Positions 10,579-19,549 of a stretch of 22,556 bases of DNA are shown piece after piece. The DNA comes from Larix sibirica (Eukaryota; Streptophyta; Pinopsida; Pinales; Pinaceae). A program made the position numbers and the translations under genes. Position 1 is the stretch's first letter. Every line of letters begins with the position of its first letter. The DNA is taken from the NCBI GenBank assembly GCA_004151065.3, contig NWUY0300005148.1, forward strand, positions 11,900 to 34,455. Reading direction: 5' to 3'. The notes beneath the pieces are model-generated. The model was given only the letters and a program-made list of their open reading frames with translations. It was not told where the DNA came from and made no database searches.

Positions 10579-11011
10579 AGACCCTCATCTGAAATTGAGC
10601 CAATACCTCCCCCTTCAACAATCATCACTTTTTTTCTTGCATCTGACCCTCATATCTTCAATCATCCCATCATTGAATAATTTCCTTTGGACCCTCCCAT
10701 TTCTCAAACCCCAAATCTGATCCCTATGACATCCCATGATGAAGAAGTGTCGAAAGAGAAACATTGTATACAGTTAAGTGGGATAATGCCTATGGAAAAA
10801 AAATTTAAAAAATAGGATGAAGATGCAAAAGAAGAATGGCTACCTAAGAAGGCTAGAAGAGAGCTTGCATGAGAAAAAAGGAAGTGGTAAATAATGAATA
10901 CTAGGATTGCAATCCACCATCGAACTCTCTCTTGGAGTAGGTGGGATCATTCATGCCTTCAAAATTCCAAAAAATAATGTCTTGCTTGGAGGAAAAGGAG
11001 TTGTTCCCAAA
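10579..11011 (+). pseudogene. Likely C-terminal part of LINE ORF1, copy 2
   Basis: Duplicate of 3268-3700 with no difference seen. It is a Pro/Ser-rich stretch and then a basic charged segment, in frame with the endonuclease relic that follows. The call depends on position and composition. Confidence 0.4.
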
Positions 11012-11028
11012 CCAAACCAAGGAAAATA

Positions 11029-11801
11029 ATGATGGTAGTCTCAAGGAACTACAAAGTCAAAATGAAAGCAATGATAGATTTGATCAAAGAAGAGAAGCCT
11101 GCTTTCCTCCTCATCCAAGAGAGAACATTATAAAAATTAGATGCAATAGGCACAAGATCAAAGTTCTAAAAAGTAAGAACAAGAAATGTGGTTAGTTCTA
11201 GAGGTGCCTCAAGAGGAATAGGCACCTTGTGGAAGCAAGATCAATTCACATTAGGGCACTCAAAAATCACACAACACTGGATCTACATTGATATGGAAAA
11301 CAAAGATAGTGGGAAACATTATAAAATCTTCAACATCTATGCTCCAATGAAATACAAGGAAAATTTGGATTAGCAATCCATAATGGAAATGAGGGATGAA
11401 ATCATCATTCAGGAATGTATTTTTGCTTGAGATTTCAATCTTGTTCTAGAGACAGCGAAAAAGCAAGGAAACTTAGTTTGTGACCCATTTAGGGAAACGT
11501 TGGAGGATCTTATGCAAGATTGGGATTTAATGGATATCAAGCCCAAGAAGGGAAGTACACTTGGACAAAGAAAATAATGGGTACAAGACATATAGCTACT
11601 CGACTAAACATGTTTCTCATCAACAATGATTTGTTTCTCGAGGATATGAATATATCATCAAAAATTATCCCTTCTAGGTTTTCAAATCACAAACCCATCT
11701 CTCTTTCCATTCATAGCTCTCCAGATTATGGATATTTACCATTTTGGTTCAACCCCCTTTTGATTCAAAAAAATGATGCTCTAGAAATCATAGAAGGGAA
11801 C
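11029..11801 (+). pseudogene. LINE ORF2, endonuclease domain relic, copy 2
   Basis: Duplicate of 3718-4490 with no difference seen. It shows the same recognisable blocks (IKEEKPAFLLIQE, FNIYAP, DFNLVLE after a TGA, GKYTWT, SNHKP) and the same stops and frameshift. Endonuclease activity is lost in the same way: Asp to Asn in the SDH motif and a stop in place of the Gly of GDFN. Confidence 0.85.
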
Positions 11802-13306
11802 TAGAAGAGTTATATTCAAGGATTGGCCTTCTATGCGTGGGAAGAAAGACTCGAGAGAAAAAAGAAAGCATGAAAAGAATGGGCTAAGAGGAAATTTAAA
11901 GATCCAACAACAACGAGGAAAGAAATATTTCACAAGCTAGTTCATCTTCAACAAAAGATGGAGGACCAAGAAGTAACACCCCAATAGTTAGTGGAAGAAA
12001 GACACTTCGTGGGAGACTCCACCCAAATTCAGGAATGAAGAAGAACACTAATAGATTAAGTCATGTAGCCTCCAGCGAAAATCAGGGGTTGTAATACGTC
12101 ATTATTTCACAAGCAATCCAAAGAAAAATAGGTGAGAAACAACATCAAATAAATAACAAACGTTGAAGGGGTGAACTCACTAACTTTTAAAAAATCAAAT
12201 AGGATGCCTTCAAACATTTTGGGGATTTGTTAAAAGTTTACAGGGAGAAAGATCAAGTTGTAGTCCAAGAAATGCTACAACAAATCCCAAGACTTCAATC
12301 GCTCAAGAAGAGAACATAGAGCAGAATGAGTAGATAGAGGAAGAAGAAGTAATAGAAACCATATGAAGCCTTGATCTAGACAAGGCACCATGCACGGATG
12401 GCTTCACTGTCCATTTCTTTCAACCCTGTTGGGGGGGTGATCAAAAGTGACTTGTGTCAAATGTTGAGAAGGTCTAGGTACAAACCAAAGTTGGAAGGAA
12501 ACACCATTACCTCATTTCTTGCTTTAATCTGAAAGAATCAAATCCAACTTCATTCCCTTGATAAGTCGATATCCTTGTGCAATTCATCTTGCAAAATCCT
12601 AACCAAGATGATAGCAAACACAGTAAAAAAGATTATCCCTCAACTAATATCAAATAACCAAGGATGGTTCATCCAAAAGTAGTAAATTATAGACAATATC
12701 TTATTAGTACAAAAAGTGATTCACTCCAGCATATGTAATAAAGAAATGGGCATGATCATAAAACTTGATATGGCCAACACTTGTGACCTAGTAAGACATT
12801 GTTATCTTTATTTAGTCATGGATAAATTTGGTTTTTCAATTAACTTTATAAATTGGATAAAAGTATGTAATGGTTGTCCTTGGATAACCCCTTTGGTTAA
12901 TGGGAAGTCATCCTATTTTTTTCAAAGAAACAAGAGGCTAAGACAAGGCTACCCCCTCTTCCTTTTACTCTATATCATCAAGGTTGACTCTCTTAGCAAG
13001 AAATTGAATGGCCCAAGCAATCACAACCAACCCACCAAATATTATTATGATTAGAGAGCTAAAATAAATTAATCACTCCCAATTCGTGGATGCTACTCTG
13101 CTTTTGGGAGGAGCATCACTCTCCATAGCATAGAGATTCAAAAGAATATTGGACCTATTCACCATGGCCTCATGGGGGGTATCCACACAAAAAAAGTAAT
13201 ATTTTTTGTTGTCATGTAACATCATCCTTATTGCAATCCATCTCGAGTTGTAATTCTTTGGGATTGAAAGATGGACAACATTCAAATATTTGGGGATTCC
13301 AATAAC
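11802..13306 (+). pseudogene. LINE ORF2, linker and reverse transcriptase relic, copy 2
   Basis: Duplicate of 4491-5995 with three substitutions within 21 bases (12394, 12397, 12414). The N-terminal RT block here reads KAPCTDGFTVHFF, closer to the family's APGPDGF than copy 1 (CSNGF). Motifs A, B and C carry the same changes as copy 1 (CD for FD, RQGYP, FVDAT), and the G7 run sits at 12431-12437. It is non-functional. Confidence 0.88.
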
Positions 13307-13500
13307 CTTTATTCACCCAAAACCATCATATTGGTAACATGTAATTCAAAAAAATCCAAAAGTAAATGCAACCAAGAGGCTACTAGGTAAACCTAGCTAG
13401 CTTAATCATCTTAATCAAGTCAACGATAGCAACATAATATCTCTTCAAGGGATTGATGATGTTGGCTCTAGTGGGGATTATGAATCAAATAGGAAAGCTC

Positions 13501-14571
13501 ATTCATAAGTCCCTTTGATTGGGGTAAAGAGTGCCAAAGAAAAAATTCCATCTTATAAATTGGAACATCGTTCTCACTCCAAAGGAATGTGGCAAGCTAG
13601 AGTTAAAATATCCACAAATAATGAATCAATTAATCGGCCAAAAATCTTGTAGCATCCTCTTTACAATGAGGAATCATGGTGGAAATTTATCCATAAAAAT
13701 TAATTTATTTTTTTTAAATCTCAAATCAACCCAACTAGGATGTCTTGACAAACCCAATGAAGATATCAAACATTCACTAATATGGAGACTACATAGCAAC
13801 AAATAATGTCATATAAATTAGCCTCACCTAGGTGCATGGTGGAAATTTATCCATAAAAATTTATTTATTTTTTTTAAATCTCAAATCAACCCAACTAGGA
13901 TGTCTTGACAAACCCAATCAAGATATCAAACATTCACTAATATGGAGACTGCATAGCAACAAATAATGTCATATAAATTAGCCTCACCTAGGTGCATGGT
14001 AATGGCAATCAAATCAATGTCTAGGACAATAACATTTTTACAGTGCATCATTTTTTGTCTATAAGTAAATGAATTAAAGATATGGATGAAAAAAGACAAC
14101 TTCACCCTCGTAAGTGATATTTCAGTCTAGGATACCCACTAAGGCCACTACATAAGATGGAGAGAGCCAAACATCCCTAAGTTCCTTTACCAATAGTAAT
14201 TGTATAATGGATCTCTTTTAAGAAATGCCTCATAGAATGTTAATAACAAAAGATAGCATAAAAAGAAGACATAACACCATGATTAAGGATCTTTAGTTAG
14301 GTAGACTTTGATGTTACAATCTTTAGACACTCGACCTAAAGATGAAGGTTATCATAAAAATATTGACTTGTATGCTTTTAGTAACTGGAGTTAAAAAATA
14401 GAAGACCCATCTCTCCCTATCGATCGAGCACTTTGTTTCTCCTCTTTCAATGGTCAAGTGTCTAAAGCCAAACCCATATCTCCATTTTTTTTTCATAGCC
14501 CCAAGGAAATATTAGAATGGCCCTTATTTAGCAAAGTATTGCTTTAATGTAAACTAATATCTCATTTTGGT
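13501..14571 (+). pseudogene. LINE ORF2, C-terminal region relic, copy 2
   Basis: Duplicate of 6190-7260, with one substitution at 13534 that changes the SDKEK block (gac to gcc). The LINWN, QIMNQLIG and GNGNQINV blocks and the HSPKEILEW tail are as in copy 1. The LINE is interrupted right after this by the SINE at 14589. Confidence 0.65.
13675..13994 (+). repeat. 160-bp tandem duplication inside the LINE, copy 2
   Basis: Units at 13675-13834 and 13835-13994, identical to those at 6364-6683 including the three unit-to-unit mismatches. The duplication therefore predates whatever produced the two 7.3-kb copies. Confidence 0.93.
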
Positions 14572-14588
14572 AACTCGGGATGGTATAC

Positions 14589-14830
14589 GTCAATTGGGTC
14601 TAGCCCGAGTGGTTGTGGGATNATTGTCAATTGGGTCTAGCCCGAGTGGTTGTGGGATGGAGTGTTATCCTCCCCACCCAAGTTCAATTCTTGTCTGTGA
14701 CATGTTGATTTCGTAATGGGTATATTGTTGTAATAACTTCGAGCCATGTTGTTCACTTGGCTTTGTACCATTCTCCAAATAAGGGAAAGTGCGTGGGGAT
14801 TTGCTCTAGAATAATTTCTTGGGAAAATAA
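14589..14830 (+). mobile_element. tRNA-derived SINE with target-site duplication, split by an N
   Basis: The head carries an A-box-like TAGCCCGAGTGG (14638-14649) and, 31 bases further, a B-box-like AGTTCAATTC (14681-14690), the spacing of an internal tRNA-type Pol III promoter. The body runs to an A-rich end (gggaaaataa, 14821-14830). Flanking it are aactcgggatggtatac (14572-14588) and aactagggatggtatac (14831-14847), 16 of 17 bases identical, read here as the target-site duplication. The N at 14622 and a second copy of the first 33 bases (14626-14658) are an unresolved overlap; with this collapsed the SINE is about 205 bp. I cannot name the plant SINE family. Confidence 0.72.
14622..14622. 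other. single-N contig join 2 with a 33-base redundancy
   Basis: The 33 bases before this N (14589-14621) recur just after it (14626-14658), so the right contig repeats the end of the left one. The three bases after the N (att) do not match the three before the repeat on the left (tac), which probably blocked a merge. The redundant 33 bases are the head of a SINE; the real locus most likely has them once. Confidence 0.85.
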
Positions 14831-14847
14831 AACTAGGGATGGTATAC

Positions 14848-16600
14848 CCAAGCTCGGAAAAAATGGATAAGGATCTGATAGTCAGATTCTCGAGGGAACT
14901 ACTAGATAATTACTTAAATAATAAGAGGATCATTGGCTATCCATATTGATTGGGAACTCAATCACTTACGTAACACAGATAGGTACGTATAAATATCTTG
15001 TGACAAATGGCATAGAACACTTCTTGTAGAAAATGGGTGGTGTTCTCATAAGGTAATTAATAAAGACGGAATATTGCCCCTTTGAATCTAAGGTAAATTC
15101 TTGTTCCTTGGCTCTACTCAGTATTGGAGGAACTTTAGTTGCCCAATCAATGTTGAGTGCAGTGGGGCTTGTCTAAGGACTCTCGAGGAAATTTGAAGGG
15201 GCAAGGAAATAAGGAGCAGGTCCTAACTTGGTCTTACATGAGCTAAGGTAATGTCCTAGTATTCCCTCATCGAAGAAGGGCCTTGAGGAATAAACTAAAG
15301 CACGTTTTACTTTGTTGTGGGAAATGTACTAGTTAGTGAAGGCCTTTGTTTGTAGAAGCCCTTTCTCATATTTGTCAGTTTGAGAAGGGTTTAGTTGTCC
15401 TTCCAACTTACTTGTCCTCCTTAAACAATAAAATTAAGGTCTTTATACAATAATAAAACCTTGAAAGAAACGAGAATACGGTTCTAGGTTTACCAGGTCC
15501 TCACTGATCTACTTCCCCTAGAGTCGGTCATGCACCTTAGTTGGGATAACTTCAAAACCTCAATCAAAAGGGAAACATAAATTGGTTGGAAGGGTCCCTC
15601 CCTTCAGTCAGTGGGTCACTTAAGTATTGAGAAAAAGTTCACCATTCCTTGTAACATCCAGATTCTACCCTCCTAGCTCTACTTTCATGCTAGTTTATCC
15701 CTTCTAGCTCTTCTCTTATAATCTCTTATTTGGCTAGGGTTTAATCACTCAAATCAAGAACTATGATCTTCCCTCTATAGTTATAACAAATCAAGTGTTC
15801 ACAATGATCAAGCCCTACATGAAAGATATTAAGGGTTCATGGTAATAGTAATAATGTTATCTAACCCTTATAATGACTAATTAGTTGAGGACCCAATGGC
15901 CAAAGCCAAATAGTTAAGAATGAGTAGTAAAATTCCTTGATAGGAAAATCTTGAAATGAAGGCCAATGTCATTCCCATCCTTCCTTATCGATGAAGGTCA
16001 TTAGCTAAGGTTGGGACCTTAATGAAAAGAAGTATTACCCTAAACATTACATGGGGCTAAAGCGGGATAGATATAAGGAGGCCCACCCCCACACCAAAAA
16101 GGCACCTACAATGCCCCTTACTTCACGAAGTATTTACCATTTGTTTGTCCAACTAAGGCCAACAAGGTTTCGACTCCTAAGAAAGGCGCCAAGAAAACAA
16201 GTTCGGAAAGTAATGCCTTTAACTTGGTCAAACTCTTCTAACTAAGTGTTTACAAGCCCTAAAGGTAGGTTAACCCACCCTATATTTGATGAACCCAGCT
16301 AGTTTGACTCTAGAGGGCATTGAAAAGAGCAAAATACACCCCATTATCAACAATACCATATTCTTCCCTTAATTCACCTTACCCTGCACTTCTTCCCCAT
16401 CCATTCTAGGGGCCCAACAAGAGGGTAGGCATGCTTCTTATTTGTTAGCTCAATGATGCCTTTGACTTCGTAAAACTCCTATAACTAAGTGTTTACAAGC
16501 CCTGAGAAGCAGTATGACCCACAAAAGGGGAGGCATGCTTCCTATCCATTAGGTTGGTGGGTTTCCATAATTGATTTAGATCTTCTAAGATATCTTATTC
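14848..16600. other. Noncoding repetitive-looking DNA, no gene recognised
   Basis: I find no reading frame on either strand that resembles a known family. The first part (14848 onward) is what followed the LINE before the SINE inserted and may hold the last remnants of that LINE, without recognisable motifs. A degenerate direct repeat of about 54 bases occurs at 16209-16262 and 16453-16506 (sharing taactaagtgtttacaagcc). A second pair sharing aggcatgcttc lies at 16427 and 16531. A TGTAACATCC at about 15650 could be an LTR start, but no partner end was found. Confidence 0.4.
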
Positions 16601-16624
16601 TTTCATGTTATGTTTCACCCATGG

Positions 16625-16720
16625 GTAATCTCAAGGGTTTTGAAGAAGCTTCGGTCTAAGGTGCCACTAGAAGCCTCTACCAAGAAACATTTATCTAGCC
16701 CTACATATCTTCACATGCAA
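16625..16720 (-). pseudogene. copia integrase relic, distal piece
   Basis: Beyond the solo LTR the - strand reads MLHVKIC and, after a one-base shift, GLDKCFLVEASSGTL. This matches the copia integrase block that follows the QNG motif (ML...GLDK.FWAEA..TA). It continues the fragment at 17332-17664, which is why I treat the two as one domain split by an insertion. It is frameshifted and short; the coding signal fades below about 16625. Confidence 0.55.
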
Positions 16721-16726
16721 CATTAT

Positions 16727-17325
16727 TGTTGGTTGTGAACCCTGATGATCTTCCTAAGTCAAAGGATTGTTTCAACTGTGTTTGGATCCCACTAGCTGAC
16801 GAGGGAGGTGTGGAGGTGCTTTCCCCCCTACTATTGTCATCAAGGGAGAGAAGGGGCTGGAAACACCTTTTGGAGACCCCCCTGTCGAGGGTTCAGAGGC
16901 AATGCCCCTAAAGAGAAAATTTTGAAAATTTTGCCTTGTAAAGTGTTGTAATTTCGTCAATATGTACTATTCATCATTAGGTTACAGAATTGACAGTAGA
17001 GATTATGTCTATGTATTTTTTCCCTATGAAAAAACTCTCTTTAAACAAACCATTGTATTGCAACTGTGTATTGGTGAAAAATCATTGTGACTAAGTGAGA
17101 GAGACTGTGAGAGAGTGAAGAGGAAGTTGCAGCGGATGTGTTGCGAGGTGTGTGCATTCATTTTTGTTGGACAAACTAATAATAAAAGAGGACTGACTGT
17201 TTCTCCATGGATGTATCCCATATAGGGTGAACAACGTATATTGGAGTCTCTCTTGTATTGTTTCCTTGTACGCTTTATTTTTGCATTTATTTTATTTTAA
17301 TGCTTTGTGATCCTGATTTCTAACA
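16727..17325 (+). mobile_element. Solo LTR (copia-like), 599 bp, with CATTAT direct repeats
   Basis: It begins TGTTGG and ends CTAACA, near-perfect TG...CA inverted termini. The six bases on each side are the same: CATTAT at 16721-16726 and 17326-17331. The 3' part has features of plant copia LTRs: AATAAA at 17181-17186, then cccatatagggtgaac and a T-rich tail before TTTCTAACA. No primer-binding site or polypurine tract lies next to either end, and both flanks are copia integrase in the opposite orientation, so this is a solo LTR left after recombination between two LTRs. Short frames inside it (for example 16726-16911) are not genes. A 5-bp duplication would be more usual; the sixth matching base may be chance. 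Confidence 0.8.
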
Positions 17326-17331
17326 CATTAT

Positions 17332-17664
17332 ATGATATTGTCTTGTCCATCCTTTTTTACCATTTTGTTCCACTGTAGAGTATATCAAGTGGTTTTATAT
17401 TGAGCTATCCCATAGTGTCGACAAAATCTATGGAACTCTTTTGAACAATATTATCCTCCAGTTTCACTATCTCAATGCCTTCAACATTTTCCCTACCATC
17501 CTATTGACATATGTTTTGAAGCTCTTGAAATTTTCAAAATATTTAGATTCTTTGTTCATAAGCACACATATTTTCCTTGGGAAATCAGCAAGGAAGGTGA
17601 CAAAATAAGAAAGTGCCCCAATAGAAGCTACTACCACTAGCCCACGAATATTATTGTGCACCAT
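17332..17664 (-). pseudogene. copia integrase core relic, proximal piece
   Basis: An open stretch from 17664 down reads VHNNIRGLVVVASIGALSYF, VTFLADFPRKICVLMNKESK, YFENFKSFKTYVNRMVGKM and LKALR. This matches the copia rve domain (HSDVCGP...SLGG..YFVTFIDDFSRK...VFE.FK.FK..VE...GKKIK.LRSDNGGEY). The catalytic Asp of HSD is replaced (HNN), and DNGGE is not preserved after LKALR, where two stops follow. Further down, YSTVEQNGKKGWTRQ corresponds to Y(S/T)PQQNGVAER. The fragment ends at the LTR insertion site. It is inactive. Confidence 0.8.
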
Positions 17665-17926
17665 GCTATAATTTTTCCATCTTTATATTTGCTCGTAGGG
17701 ATCACTGTGTTACTTCTCATAAATGTGGCTTTTATATAATTGAAAATTGCATGGCCTGTCCATTAATTCAAGGCCCATGTGATTTGCTTCAAGCATAGAC
17801 CAAGAAACACTGCTTGCCAAGATGTCATATTCGTCAATGCCAAAGCACCAAATTATCAAACCAATTGCTTCTTGCTAGTTGCACCTACTCATCTACTATT
17901 AGATGTTGCCACTGGCTCTTAGCCTC

Positions 17927-18530
17927 CTACCACTTGCAATTGTCATTTAATTGTTGCCACTGGGGGTCAAGATGACTATGTCCCACTAATAGAGAATTCA
18001 CACACATGCTTTTTGGCCAACAAAAAAGCACCTTGAACCATTTAATAAGGGCAGAATTCACACACACATGCTTTTTGGCCAACCAAAAAGCACCTTGAAC
18101 CATTTTATAACACCCTTCGTGATATAGTGCCAATGATCTTGGTGACAAAAAGTAGATCAGCAATGTACTGTGCGCATTCAAGTGATCAGTGATACTATGG
18201 AGTGAAAAAAAAATATGTATGAACAAGTCATTTACCAGTAACTATCTAACACGGCTCTAGCTTGTCCCAGATTTCTAGCACAGTCTTCAACTAGAAACAT
18301 TCCGAATAGAGAGTCTGAAATGCTCAACGATCAAGGCATGTGAATTGTGATCCAACTTCAGTGGATCTTCATATCTGAATCCTTTTGGTTTCGTCCATCC
18401 AACTCCCACTATAACCCATTGGTCTTTTACAACCAAGACATCCTGCATCTTCAGCTTTCACAAAATAAAGTTTTCATCATTAATGTTTTGTATTGCCCCC
18501 AAATTAAGATGATGCCATATTTGCTGCAAC
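17927..18530 (-). pseudogene. copia gag relic
   Basis: From 18530 down, the - strand reads QIWHHLN..., NFIL (stop in place of Trp) KLKMQDVLVVKDQWVIVG, TKPKGF, LKLDHNSHALIVEHFRLSIR and NVSS. This follows the copia gag pattern NF..WK.KM...L...D.W, then the LD..A...I.LSL.D.V block. After stops, SITDHLNAHSTLL (open from 18226 down) matches the VTEHLN.F..L block. The lower part, CVNS...VGH, may be a ruined CCHC zinc knuckle and contains a 60-bp tandem duplication. Between 17926 and 17665 the frame is not clearly assignable; WSMLEANHMG near 17830 could be a protease remnant (W.LDSGA..HM), with low confidence. Confidence 0.72.
17994..18110. repeat. 60-bp tandem duplication in the copia gag relic
   Basis: Unit 1 is 17994-18053 and unit 2 is 18054-18110. 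Both start gaattcacacaca and share atgctttttggccaac and agcaccttgaaccatttta. Unit 2 has one extra CA in its CA run and a few substitutions. On the - strand the duplication makes the protein string CVNS appear twice. Confidence 0.9.
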
Positions 18531-18539
18531 TATAAAAGC

Positions 18540-19216
18540 AATCCCACAGAAACAACACATCAAAGATGATTTTTACCAGCATTCCGATTTGTTAATCTAC
18601 AACATAACTCGAACTGCCCTCAAAACTCCCACTTCAGCCTTACGCTCTTGTATAAAATGATGGAATAATGCCAGGATTGTTGAACAATGGGCAATGCTTT
18701 GCTATGAAACGAAATTAACCTGCAAGAAAAGCATCGGCTTACACTATTTACTTATTGGGGGAACACATGCATTGAAGAAACACTGATTGAAGAGCACCAA
18801 ATTCTTTGGCTCTTGAAAGCAATTGCTCCCTTTACATTGCAAGTAACAATTCGTTAATCTCTTGCTAATTGTCTCACTAACATTCTACAGCAATACACTA
18901 TAAAATTCAAGAATAGAATTATAACAAGGGTGAGACTTTCTTTGAATTAAATAAAAATTCAAAGGGCTTTTGCTTTATTGCAAAAGCCAACCGTTGGCAT
19001 GCAAAACATTCTTAAATCACTTGGTGGGTTCAAGCTTAATCCGTAACTTGGTGGATTGCATAAAGCTTTCACCAAACTAAGCACTGTGAGAAGTTGTGAC
19101 CACTTGCTACCATGATGATGCTCATTTTAAATTATTAAAAGAATTTGTTGTATTCAAAATACACATACATTCTTTATGGCTTTAGTTATTTCAGCAAATG
19201 CTTGAATCACTTAGAA
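18540..19216. other. Intergenic DNA between the copia relic and the EF-hand gene
   Basis: I see no gene, no long frame and no recognisable transposon here. It contains a perfect 9-bp hairpin (18965-18988) and sits downstream of the - strand EF-hand gene, so the part nearest 19216 could belong to its 3' untranslated region or terminator if polyadenylation uses a distal site. Confidence 0.4.
18965..18988. other. Perfect 9-bp hairpin with AATAAA in its loop (- strand)
   Basis: ggcttttgc (18965-18973) and gcaaaagcc (18980-18988) are exact inverse complements around tttatt, which reads AATAAA on the - strand. It lies about 560 bases downstream of the EF-hand stop codon, in sense orientation for that gene. 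Function as a polyadenylation element is speculative. Confidence 0.5.
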
Positions 19217-19227
19217 TTTATTTTATT
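19217..19227 (-). promoter_or_regulatory. Candidate polyadenylation signals of the EF-hand gene
   Basis: Two overlapping AATAAA hexamers on the - strand (19222-19217 and 19227-19222) lie about 325 bases after the stop codon at 19550, a normal 3' UTR length for a plant gene. A/T-rich DNA often contains such hexamers by chance, so use is inferred from position only. Confidence 0.35.
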
Positions 19228-19549
19228 AATATTGGCACAAACTCAACAATTTCCTGTTGTAAATTTGTTTCATCAATTATTATGGATGATGAATGAATGC
19301 TAAGGCCGGTCCCATGAGTCAAAAATATCCCTTTTTCATATCATTATTAAAATATTTATATAAGTTCTTAGGCCCGAGCAAAAGCATTAAGAAGATATGA
19401 TGAAGAAAACGAGCGTAACCAACTTTCACCAGCCTATGCAAGTCAAACAAACCCTATGCGAAAAGAGCACCCTTTTATCATAATACAGCACTATCTCTTT
19501 GTAATAAAGCTACATGTAATTATGATATCATAGTCAAGTTGAAACCTCT

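Larger units (their letters stand above)
7312..14621. repeat. 7.3-kb duplicated segment, copy 2
   Basis: Second copy of 1-7310, bounded by the Ns at 7311 and 14622. It starts with the same bases as position 1 and ends with the same bases as position 7310 (a SINE head). At 12394 and 12397 it carries bases that make the reverse transcriptase relic closer to the LINE consensus (Thr-Asp-Gly-Phe where copy 1 has Ser-Asn-Gly-Phe). At 13534 it is less consensus-like than copy 1. The two therefore look like two variants of one sequence rather than an original and a purely degraded derivative. Confidence 0.95.
16625..18530 (-). mobile_element. Ty1/copia retrotransposon relic, interrupted by a solo LTR
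   Basis: Read on the - strand, the order is gag (18530 down to about 17930), a short poorly recognisable stretch that may hold zinc knuckle and protease remnants, then integrase (17664 down to 17332), and the rest of the integrase beyond the inserted LTR (16720 down to 16625). Gag then integrase is the copia order up to that point. Reverse transcriptase and RNase H, which should follow the integrase, are not found, nor are this element's own LTRs or primer-binding site. The distance between gag and integrase is too short for intact protease and GAG-pre-integrase domains, so internal deletions are inferred. Confidence 0.75.

Noticed and set aside
14638-14690. A functional tRNA gene.
   Set aside because: A- and B-box-like motifs are present, but no closed acceptor stem or anticodon arm could be paired, and the target-site duplication marks it as a SINE.
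15650-15670. TGTAACATCC as the 5' end of another LTR.
   Set aside because: No matching CA-ended terminus, direct repeats or second LTR could be found in the window.
16209-16555. Repeated short blocks as a CRISPR-like or satellite array.
   Set aside because: Only two degenerate copies of each block, with irregular spacing; consistent with ordinary repeat debris in a plant genome.
16726-16911. 61-codon + strand frame and an overlapping 62-codon - strand frame (16772-16960).
   Set aside because: Both lie inside the solo LTR, and neither resembles a protein family.
17024-17221. 65-codon minus-strand frame.
   Set aside because: Within the solo LTR, antisense to its GA-rich region; chance frame.
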